From Thoreauomyces humboldtii (Eukaryota > Chytridiomycota > Chytridiomycetes > Spizellomycetales > Powellomycetaceae): DNA of 64,000 nt. Shown in pieces: positions 21,128 through 30,249 of this stretch. Location: contig JADGJA010000025.1 in the NCBI GenBank assembly GCA_027596035.1, forward strand, positions 1-64,000, given 5' to 3'. Below the pieces are notes generated by a model. That model ran no database searches. It saw only the letters and a list, made by a program, of their open reading frames with translations, and had not been told where the DNA came from. The stretch's first letter is position 1. The number at the start of each line of letters is the position of its first letter. The position numbers and the translations under genes are program-made.

Positions 21128-21778
21128 ATTTGACATGACATGATGAATGAAAATCTTACTTTGCACTCAACTCTGCCGCCTTTGGTCTCTGCGTGTGTGA
21201 TCCTTTTCACATCGGACACAATTCTTAGCGATGTCGCCATCCCGTGACACCCTTCCGACTTGTACTCGTTGCACAACTCTTCATTTCGTCTTCTTCCTTT
21301 CTTATTTTTTGGCCCTTCCTTTTCTCCTCTGCCTCGCCTACTTTTACAGTCTTTGTTTTGCGCGGCTTTCACGAAATCATAAGAATCGAAAAGTACCAAG
21401 TCTTTTTATCCGTCCGATTCGGTCGCAGCGTTCAGCGGCTTGGCCGCTGTCGAGGAAACAAAAACATTGATCTGGATCCTACGATGTGAGACCGAGAAAG
21501 GGAGATTAAAAGGCCCTCATGCGGGAAGGACTTCCGTGAGAGGAGAGATAGTTACGTCAAGAGGTCGGAAGAAGAAGAGTCTCACGGGAGTGTATCATGA
21601 GGCGTCTGAGACCTGAGACAGTCCTGTCAAAGAAGCGAGACGGGGAGCCTGCAAGATATAAAGGGACGAGGAGCACTCTCCCTCGTCTAGCAGATTCCTT
21701 ACAAAACATCAGCAAGTCCAAGTCATCTCGCAATACCTTCTCTCCATTCTCAGTTCTTGTCGACAACCTCCCTTCAAC
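21128..21778. other. Intergenic, promoter region of the ubiquitin-like gene
   Basis: About 650 bases with T-rich stretches near 21285-21340 and no coding signal. The last 120 bases, after a TATA box, form the probable 5' leader. Confidence 0.5.
21656..21663 (+). promoter_or_regulatory. Probable TATA box
   Basis: The string ATATAAAG lies 116 bases upstream of the ATG at 21779, in the expected position for a gene with a leader of about 80-90 nt, and follows a GC-rich stretch. Confidence 0.55.
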
Positions 21779-22292
21779 ATGGCCGCAGCTCCTTTCACCG
21801 TGAGTTTCGAGAGGGGCATTTGAGGTCATCCTTTTTGTTCGTTCCGAGACGGGTCTGATGTCCCACTGCCATTATTTTGACCGTCTCAGATCTTCATCCG
21901 CAACGGCGACAAGAAGCCGAGAAACTTCATTGTGACCCCTGACATGTCGTAAGAAAGGTTTGCCGTAAGATGCGGATCGCTGCCTGCCGAATGCTCAATC
22001 TGTCGATACACTCTTCTTTCCCTTTTTCATCGCCCCTCCCCGCCGCCCCGCCAGCGTCGACAGTCTCAAGGAAGAGGTTCGCAGAAGGATGAACATGTCC
22101 AACGTTCGTCTTCTCTCGGGAAGCTGGGACCTGGAATCTGGTTATCTGCGTGACTACGCTTCCGTCACTGAAGGGGCCTCCCTCGTGGCCGTGTCTCGGC
22201 AAGACAATCGTTTGTTCTACACTGGCGACGACAAGGATAAGAGCGGCACAATCAATAAATGCATGGTTGTCAAGTGCGAGAAGTTGTCATAA
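21779..22292 (+). CDS. Small diverged ubiquitin-like protein
   Basis: Three exons (21779-21799, 21890-21948, 22055-22292) encode 105 residues. The first 80 residues follow a beta-grasp pattern: IFIRNGDKKPRNFIVTPDM parallels ubiquitin's first two strands, VDSLKEEVRRRM the helix, and VRLLSGSWDLESGYLRDYAS with TEGASLVAV the later strands. The usual Ile44-type patch is not obvious, and no Gly-Gly follows the last strand. Instead about 28 further residues (DNRLFYTGDDKDKSGT onward, ending CEKLS) extend the C-terminus. So it is either a ubiquitin-fold domain protein or a DIX/DCX-like fold, not a conjugated modifier. A TATA box lies upstream. I do not know a named orthologue. Confidence 0.75.
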
Positions 22293-22986
22293 ACACATGT
22301 GTACATACTTTCAGTATATTGTCGATGCACGTCATTTAACGTGCCAGCGTCGTTGCCCCACCCCAGTCGTCATCGACAACGACCCGGGTGGGGCAAAACT
22401 TATCGCCAGCGGATGGCCGGAGGCGGTGGGTAGACCCACGGAGCTGCACCACCTGCGACGGCAGCAGGTGGTGGTGGGAAGTACCAAGAGGGTCGGAGTC
22501 CACCTGTCGTGATGTAGACGATGGTCTGAAAAGAGAAAGTTGGACAAGAAACGAAAGAGGGAGAAAAAGGAGGACATGGAGCGCAAGAAGAGGAAGGAGG
22601 AGGAGGAGGATGAGGATGAGGAGGAAGAGGAAGGTGATCAGATGGTCGAGTAGTCCACAGGAAGAAGGTAGTCACTGGTCGGGGGTTGTTCTTCGGCTCG
22701 GTCCATTTATATACAACCGTCCCGGGAGGGTTTGTTCTATGCGAACCCAGCACCGGCCCAGGTGTCTGATACTACACTTCTCTTTTTCCAGAGTTCCTGG
22801 CGGCGCCAAGGCTTGATGGAGTTGGGCAAGGTCTGGGAGTAGGGAGTTCACACCACACAGGTTGTTGAGTCGAGAGTAGTTTTGAGTTCTAGCGGTTGTG
22901 TCATGTCAATGAAAAAGTCAAGATTCTCTCTTATGGATTGGACTAAGTAGGGCTTTGTTTGATATGCATAAACTATAGTGTCCCTG
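22293..22986. other. Intergenic; possible tiny minus-strand gene
   Basis: Between convergent genes. On the minus strand a TATA-like TATATAAATGG (near 22703-22713) is followed by a pyrimidine-rich stretch, a TTTTCAG acceptor and a Pro/Trp/Tyr-rich frame at 22525-22400 (containing LRPSWYFPPPP and WVYPPPPAIRWR). This could be the last exon of a tiny proline-rich protein, but no start could be fixed. A GGA/GAT-rich purine run lies at 22590-22640. Confidence 0.3.
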
Positions 22987-24322
22987 CTACTGTTTTACTC
23001 CCGCGAGCCATCGAGTCAGGGCAGGCGAAGCGATGACGGCTGCGATGGTCACGACCGCCCAGACAATATTAAAGAGATTCCTCGCTACCCATCCATTAGC
23101 GCCGATCTTCGCTGGCAGGACAGGTCCGTTCGCCGCTCTGGAATCTATCGCGGCGAAAGGCTTGGCCGTCTTTCCTCCATTCCATATCCCACCTCGATGA
23201 TGGATGTCCCCAGCATCCAGCACCTCCACCGCGTTTCCCACCTTGACGGCCCAATCAGCCTCGGTGGGGATCGCGTTCACTCCCAAACAAGCCGAGAACT
23301 TCGCGCCTGCGTCTATCCGGCGATACGACATCAACGTCGCGTTCGGTTCCTTCTTGTGTGCTTCACCGGTATTCGGGTCCACGTTCGGCAGGAGGCACCG
23401 GGTGCAGCGTGAGGTGATGTACAGCTCGCGCCGCTCCGGACCTACCGCGATCCTCAACAACTGATCCTCGCCGTAAGGAGGCAGACTCGAAAATATAAGG
23501 TTCGGTCGGAAATTCCGCAAAGTCACCGGCGGTGCATTTCTAGCGCTGAGTCTATTGTTCAAATCGTCCAGGGAACCTTGTGAGATAATCAACATCGGAG
23601 AGCCGTCTGCAAACGCCGTCTGGAATGCGAATACGATGAGTCAGAACGAGATCATCGAGTCCCACTTTTTCCCTATGTTTAACTGACCTGAGGTTCACCC
23701 TCAAAAAGATCGTACGCGGGAGCATCGCCGTCCAAGGACCGGACCCGATTCGGATCCTTCACGAGTAGGCGCGCGGGGACACCCATGACCTCGGAAACCC
23801 AAGCGGCGGCTGTCGCCCCTTCGTCGAGGCCGCCCACCTCATGCCCGTGGATGTCTGCCGTGACGGATAAATCCCCGGAATTTTGCGGCTGAGGAAAGGG
23901 CACCCGAAGCTCCTTCATTCCAGGCGCGTTCAGCAACAGATCCCCGCCGTTCTCGTACGCTCCCAGCGCCACAGATGTCATCTCCTCGCTGCTCCCTTTG
24001 AGCTTAATGGCCGTCGTTATGAGGGCCATGGACGGGTGCGTTCTCTGGGTGAACATCTTTCCATCGGGGTTTGCGATGAGCCACAATCGATCAAAGAGAA
24101 GACCTGAGACCCGGATGCGTGAGCATTTCTACAAATCGAGAAGCTCTCACGGCCTGCGCTAACCATCTTGAGAAACAGCGGTCAGGGCCGGCACGCGTTT
24201 TCATTGTTCGCCACGGAGGCGGAGTACGCACATTTTCCAACGCATGCCTCCTGCAGATCGATGCCGCGACAGCTCTTTACTGGATAAACCTGGATGGAAT
24301 CCACTCTTATACACGTGGACAT
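22987..24322 (-). CDS. MOSC-domain protein (mARC/YcbX-like) with C-terminal membrane anchor
   Basis: Three exons (24322-24232, 24103-23688, 23619-22987) encode 379 residues. The N-terminal MOSC-associated beta-barrel begins IQVYPVKSCRGIDLQEACV and LLFDRLWLIANPDGK. The MOSC domain has the family's molybdenum-cofactor cysteine in RCTRCLLPNVDPNTGE and a preceding ADGSPMLIISQGSLDDLN. Related proteins (mARC, Moco sulfurase C-terminal domains) reduce N-hydroxylated compounds using cytochrome b5 and its reductase. A single hydrophobic segment near the C-terminus (NIVWAVVTIAAVIASPAL) suggests tail anchoring, whereas animal mARC proteins are N-terminally anchored to the outer mitochondrial membrane. 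The donor ending exon 1 (GTGCGT) was picked because it restores the family spacing. Confidence 0.88.
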
Positions 24323-25079
24323 TGCTGGAGGTGAGCGTGGGACTAGATGGAAATTGCGAGACTTCGGACATTACGCTGCGGTCTAACAAAATAAATTGGC
24401 CGCAACCGCTGAATCCCGGACTGCGCCACTTTTGTAGCCCTGTTCTCTCGGCGGTCTCCCAATACTACAGTAGCTACTCACGGAAGGCACCATGGCGTTC
24501 TTGAACACGAGGCCACATAGGCGGGACTCAGAAGGACAGCATCCAAAGGAGTTACGAAACTTGCTTACGAACACCGAGTCCGTCGACGCCAACTGCCACC
24601 GCGGGATAGACTGTCTGCCGGAGGGCGTAGCCGTGAACACCCTTGATGTTCACGAGGCTGTGGATGGAATACAATGACATCGTTCTCCTATCCCAGTTTC
24701 CAAACTATATCGGTGTTAACTGTACTGAGAAACAGCACCGAGCGTTGGAGTCCAATATATCTCTGTGAGGCGCTTTAGGGAAATCAGCGTGGCAATTGCG
24801 CGGAAGGTCGAAAATAACCTTCTGATATACCTTATTCGGCACACTATTTGATATTGGGGTCACCGGTATGATTGCGAGAACATAATTGTTTGAGCCCACC
24901 AAGCCGGGGACGGTTAACAGCTATCAAATTTCCACTCGAAGACACTAATACAGACTGAGTCTCAAAGACACATCGTGACGGGATGCAGGGGAAAATGCAC
25001 TGAAAGGGGATATCGAAGGGTTAAGCGAAGATAGAAAGGTGGAAGCAGAAGTAAGGATTCAGAGGGGAAGGGGGTCTAT
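24323..25079. other. Intergenic
   Basis: About 760 bases between two minus-strand genes. Only short frames are open and none looks coding. It should contain the promoter of the MOSC gene and the terminator of the RGS gene. Confidence 0.5.
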
Positions 25080-25941
25080 TCAGCACTTTGCCCAGCTCTC
25101 GACAGCCTCGACCTTGGGGCCGTTGACCTTGATTTTCGCGGAAAACTTGCAGTCGACGACCGGACTTGAGATGGCCGAGCCCGATAGGAGATCAGATGGG
25201 TGTCGGCCGGGATTGAGCTGGGCCGGTCTGTTGTCTTTGGAAAATGCCGACCGCAAAAAATTGGGAAATGAGGACAGCCGCATCATGGTAGTGATGTGGT
25301 CAACGGCGTCCTCAAAGATCTCGGGGTGATAGTTATTTTTCTCTCGTACTTCGAAGAGGAGACGTTTCCGGATAGTCTGAGGCAGGTTGATCTCCATATC
25401 AGCTTGAGGCGTAAGATAGGTGCTGATGATGCTCTCGACACGCCTAGCGAGCATTTGTAGCTGAGCAGGAGGAATACTGAGTTGCAGCGTACTGTCGCTG
25501 TTCTCGGAGGAGCGCGACTCGGTGTCGCTCAGCGTCGAGCTTTTGAGGATGGACCCGATGGTAGGCAAGGTTCTTCGAGAGCCTCCTTCGTAGATGGGGA
25601 GAGCTTGCGCGACGTATCGAGCAACGTCGGAAAAGAATTCAAGATTCTCATGGGATCGTTCCTTTTGAAGAAAGGCAAAAAAGTCTGATCCCATTGATGT
25701 CGGTAAGCGAGGGGACGTAGTGGCTAGACAGAACATTGAGAATCTTACCCGCTAAGCCGTATGGTGACAAGAGTTCATCGTTCAGCACACGACTGATGGT
25801 GACCTTCGGAGCGAGAGGGGTGACGCCCGGCGCCGAGACGGACCTTGAACTGCTTTGAAAATCAGCCTAAGGCCAGGGATTTACGCAGGCTTCAACAGCT
25901 GCTGTCGGTGAAGCCTACCGGTTAATGAATCGTTTGAACAT
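25080..25941 (-). CDS. RGS-domain protein
   Basis: Three exons (25941-25919, 25852-25749, 25684-25080) encode 243 residues. The RGS domain covers most of the protein: VTISRVLNDELLSPYGLADF, FAFLQKERSHENLEFFSDVA, IISTYLTPQADMEINLP and IFEDAVDHITTMMRLSSFPN. RGS domains accelerate GTP hydrolysis by heterotrimeric G-alpha subunits. A Ser-rich insertion of about 40 residues separates the first and second halves of the domain. There are no DEP, PX or membrane segments, so this is a minimal cytosolic type. The 23-nt first exon (MFKRFIN) is followed by an intron with a GTAGGC donor. The ATG at 25941 was chosen because the first exon splices in frame; an upstream frame starting at 26165 does not. Confidence 0.87.
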
Positions 25942-27700
25942 ATCGGAAAGAGTTTGAATCCTTCGTGGGCAATAAGACACCGGAGGAGCCTAAAGAAAGG
26001 ATGCGTTTCTGTGCTTTTGTGATACGTTTCTGGGATTTGGATTGTCACAGTGGAGTGGAATGGAATTCCTAGAGGTAACAGCCCGCCCCCGCGAGGCTCT
26101 TTAAAAGCAGCTTCTCGGCCATGAGTCCGATGGAAAGCTGCACCGCGCAAATTGTCAATGACCATGGGGAAGAGGTCGAAGGAAAAAAAAAAGTGTCTCC
26201 GTGGGAGAGAAGTGCCACCACTAACGACTAAAGGACATTGTTATTGCTCGCCTCGCGGCACTCGTCCCTGATTTGACGGTAACAAACGGGCGTTTCACGA
26301 GCTTAGTTTCGCCAATTCGTTCAATCCGAACGCCGGATAAGAGGAAAGTCGAATGGGGTGGGTGGGATTCGACCTGGCGTCCCACCTGTTCCGCCGGATG
26401 TCGTTTTGGAGAGCGCAGAGCGGAGCTGTGCTTACATGATCAATCGCTTTGTGCGGTTCTTGCCCTCGTCTCCTTTCTCTCTCCTTTCTCTCCCTCCCCC
26501 CTCTCTCCGTCTCGTTTTCTCGCTTCTCACCTCAATGCGGACGTACCCAAAGGTCACACTCCCAAGGGGGACACTGTCACTTTCCTCATCGTCTGTCTCC
26601 CCTATTTTTTACGTCATTTCGGGTTTTAAGGACGCAGCTCATTGTATGGCGGGCTCGCCGAATCGGGAACAATATACTTCGGGCACCTACATCGGGAAAG
26701 CGGCAATAGAAGGCTTCAAGTGGGATGATCTTGTGAAAAGCCGTCCTTCGTTTCGCTAATCGCTTTTTTCTGCTTGTACCTTTCATGTGATGACTTGGCG
26801 GCAATTTCTCCCCAAGTCCCGTACAGCCCGTTGGTGACCACACACCCATGAGAGTTACTGAATATGTTGCCCAAAATGCGGGACCTGGTCATACGCCGAC
26901 GGCCCGAGGACAAGACATGCTTCGATCAATGCTGTAGCCTATGACGCTCTTGCTGTAACGACGCATCAATGTAGTTGCTCTCACGTGAAGCTTTCGGGAA
27001 ACGCCCCTTACCAGGTTTTTCGTCAAATGATAGGCGTTTGCATGCGGTTACTCAATGGGTTTGTGACTGCTCTTTTCGTGGAATTCCGCGGTCATTCTAT
27101 TGTGGAGCAGACGCAGGCACGCCGAACATTATGCGTCAAGAACTGATTGCAGAGCGAGTTCATGGTTCGTTAATCAAGGTTGTGATTCTCGTCGGATTAT
27201 TCAATTGTGCATGGTCGTGGTCGTGGTCCCAGTCGTAGTCGTGGTCGTGGTCCCAGTCGTAGTCGTGGTCCTCCAACTTCGAACTGTCGAACTGTGCGGT
27301 GCTAGCGTTCTCCTTCTTCGCCTTCGCAGCTGCAGCTAACCTATGACCAGATTCGTTTTCGACAGATCCCGATTCAATCCCGATTCGTTTTCGACAGATC
27401 TTGCGGCTTTGACCCTGTACCTGCGACCTGTGATGGAAGAAGGGGTGAGTGCCAAAAAGATTAGATGCACGTGTCCAAAACTCGCTTCTCAGTATATTTT
27501 CAACGTACGATTCTTAACGTGCCAGCGTCAGAAGTTCCCGTGATAGGTGGTACCGGTTTCGAGCATGACTCTTGAATGCAAGGACACGCACTCCAATTCA
27601 GACCGCACACAATATATTATTTTGAGATGAGAAGCGAGCAAGCTATGGCACTGCATCTAGGTCTCCCACCGTATTCAGCATCATTCTACAAGTTGTCTAG
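25942..27700. other. 1.8 kb without a recognisable gene
   Basis: Plus-strand frames at 26273-26759 are Ser/Pro/Leu-rich and overlap one another, so they are probably chance. A 24-bp tandem repeat lies at 27215-27270. Two copies of TTCGTTTTCGACAGATC occur near 27352 and 27388. A 45-bp stretch at 27490-27535 resembles 22311-22353. No RNA gene is seen. Confidence 0.5.
27215..27270. repeat. 24-bp tandem repeat, about 2.3 copies
   Basis: Two perfect 24-base units starting TCGTGGTCGTGGTCCC and a partial third. In one plus-strand frame the unit reads as a Gly-Arg-Gly-Arg-Gly-Pro-Ser-Arg repeat, like RGG/RS proteins, but the frame closes soon after and no gene could be built around it. Confidence 0.8.
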
Positions 27701-29947
27701 CTATGCGCGGGGCGACGGCGAAGAAGGGAGATGGCCTGCCATCTCGACTGCTTCTAGGTACTCTCGCTCGGTGATATTCTCATGCGCTTTCACAAACCGT
27801 ATGATGCGCTGGATGTCATCCTTCATGAACTCGTGAGCGGGTATCACCTTCATGAGTTGCACAAAGGTATTTTGCGTAAAAGGGAGATTATCCTCAATGA
27901 CACTAGTTGGAAACGGAATCAACTTTAGAGTGACGGAAAGAACATCCATAATCATGGCATGCACTTATCCTACCATTTCACTCGACTGATCAGCAGCTGC
28001 TCATATTCAGACGTTTGCCGCTTGCCACCACTGAGAACGACCTTGGTGACGAGCTCCGTGTACCAGGAATGCTGATGCAGCAGCTTGGCTTTTTCAGCGT
28101 TCCGTTGGGTGTCAGAGCGTTTTCGCATGGCGTTCATGTCGTCGTTGAACATGGTGTTTTTGCCAATCTCGAAAGCACGAAACTTCCGCACGAATTGCGA
28201 CTTGCGTTCGAAGTCCAGCCTAAGATATGTCCAAAATAGTGAGATGAAGCAGAATAACATCCTGTCGCGCGAGGTTACTTGCCGATTGAGGTCTTCCAGA
28301 AGGACCTGAGTCAGTCTTCGCCGCTGCTCGTAAAAGTGCTCGCGGGTGGTGTAGTACTAAATGGTATGAGACTACAAGCAACAATCAGACCTGTGACGAA
28401 TGCTTTCGTACCTGGTCCGTCGCTAGACTGATTCGATCGTCCCGATGTATGTTAAGAGCCTGCTCCATTGCCTTTGGCGTCATCGTCTTGCTTATCCCCC
28501 CGCCAGCTAGTGATGCATTGGACAGCGAACGAGAATCTGCTCGGACGGTCAGTAGGTTCTCAGGATCCCTCGTATATGGACAATCCTACCATCTTTCTCT
28601 ATGTCTGGAGTCAACAGCCTCCCTGTTCGAGGACGTTTGTCGACCAATGTGCCCCACCGTTCCTGCGGTCGATCACGCAGTCCTGGCACTGCGGGTGTGG
28701 CAACGTGTCCCCGCGGGGCCTTGCGTCTCCGTTGTGCTGAAAGTAAGGACTTTTAACTGCGTGGTCTCAACCAATGCTTGCTTGGCTTCCTATGCCTACC
28801 AATGAGACCGGGTACCTCGCGCTCCAAAACGTTCTGGAAATATGCCTGCTTATCGGTATCCACTTTGAGATGATGCCAATCCACTATAGCCCTGGTAATA
28901 AGCTGCTGATGAAATAGTCACTTCGAAAATCGAATCCTACCTTGTCCCTCGAGGACAGCTGTATCAGACTTCCCAGATTTCGCAGCATCTACGCGATATC
29001 GCCATGCGCTGTCATCGATGGTATCGGCGAACGGAATGCCGAACTAGGAAGCAACAACGGTAAAGATCCTTAAGCCGTTGAGAATCTTCTCAAGGCCGGA
29101 CGTACTTTAACGGCGTCCATTCTACTTTTCGACTTGGCAAGCTTCTCCTTGATAAGTGCAAAGCCGTTGTTATGGCGTGGTGATGTCCCTGTCGAACCAT
29201 GTTTTAAAGACGATGAGAGCTTCCTTTTCTAGGATATGCTTGTGATGCATCCGTACCTGCTGATTGACGGCGCGCTGATACTTTTACTTCCCGCAAGTCA
29301 TCCGTAGCTTCAGTCACTCTAGCATCTGCAGACCTTTCGTGTCTCGTCAGAATATACGCTCCTCACGATCGAGGGCTCCCGGCGGCGCTGCACCTTTCCA
29401 AAGAGTTTGGATCTATCCTAAGCGTCCCGTAAACAAGCATGTCCGAATCCAATACCGGGTCCCCTAATAGCGATATGGTTCAGTTGTAACCCACAACGGT
29501 CAGATTGAGTCCTCAAGCTCACCGAGCGGTTTATAAAAGTCCTTAGCATCCGAGCAGAACCCGCATTGGAAAACGTCCTACTCTTCCCACAATCAGGACG
29601 TATGTCACACTTTTAAGTTGGTGATCATGCAGCTTGATGCATACCGCTCGTCTTTGTATCCTTGCCAACCTCGTAGCATTGGAATCCTTCAAAGTATACG
29701 TCATGTCCGTCCGCACCGCAACCTCCCTCGGATCGTAGCTTTGCAAGCGGGCTGGGGATTTCTCGATGATGGCCTGCTTAACATGCATCGAAATGCCAGC
29801 GGCTTCCGTGCGATCCTGTCGGATGGGTGCGTGATGAGTCCCGCCATGGTGGCCGAAGTGAGCTCGGGTCTTGGTCGTTCCGACGGGGATGGCCACTGGG
29901 GGCGGCTGAAAAACCACTTCGGCCCGGGCGGAAGCAGGTCGTGTCAT
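27701..29947 (-). CDS. Unrecognised 543-residue eukaryotic-type protein, multi-exon
   Basis: Eleven exons were built (29947-29645, 29577-29523, 29463-29394, 29333-29257, 29188-29106, 29043-28941, 28883-28800, 28736-28590, 28536-28412, 28356-27974, 27902-27701), all phases consistent. The sequence looks like a conserved cytosolic protein: DMTYTLKDSNATRLARIQRR, a Cys pair in VFQCGFCSDA, KFGIPFADTIDDSAWRYR, DWHHLKVDTDKQAYFQNVLE, a coiled region YTTREHFYEQRRRLTQVLLE and a helical end MKDDIQRIIRFVKAHENIT. I cannot name the family. The style, charged short motifs without membrane segments, recalls axonemal or basal-body proteins, which a flagellate fungus would have; this is inference only. One oddity: bases 28278-28220 look like a GTAACC...TTAG intron of 59 nt, but removing it breaks the frame, while reading through adds a hydrophobic MLFCFISLFWTYL. 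Confidence 0.75.
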
Positions 29948-30249
29948 CGCAAGAATGCTGTGGTTTGTGCCGTCAGATATACTGTTGGACTGCCTCTAAT
30001 CCGGTATGCCAAATGGAAGCTTTGGGAGCTTTTTTCGGGCACTTTTGCGGAGTTTCACGTTTTGACAGCTAACAACGAGCTCAACTTCGGAGCTCAATCG
30101 AGCACACGACGACTGGTTTCGCAGTGATTGATCTCTTCATCAAATATGTTGTTGGGCGGCACGTGAGCAGGGTGCTCAATACAGGACAAGAGCCATGTGC
30201 CATCAAATTAATGAAAAAAAAAGATGCAGCGGAAAGGCACAACGGCAAT
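29948..30249. other. Short intergenic gap
   Basis: About 300 bases between two minus-strand genes: promoter of the 543-residue gene and 3' flank of the TmcB-like gene. A run of A near 30217 is the only notable string. Confidence 0.5.

Noticed and set aside
26273..26759. Overlapping plus-strand frames rich in Ser, Leu and Pro
   Set aside because: Low-complexity, mutually overlapping, no introns or motifs.
27181..27339. Poly-valine frame across the 24-bp repeat
   Set aside because: Product of the GTC/GGT repeat read in an unlikely frame.
29618..30127. 169-codon plus-strand frame
   Set aside because: It is antisense to the first exons of the 543-residue gene, whose minus-strand exons join in frame.
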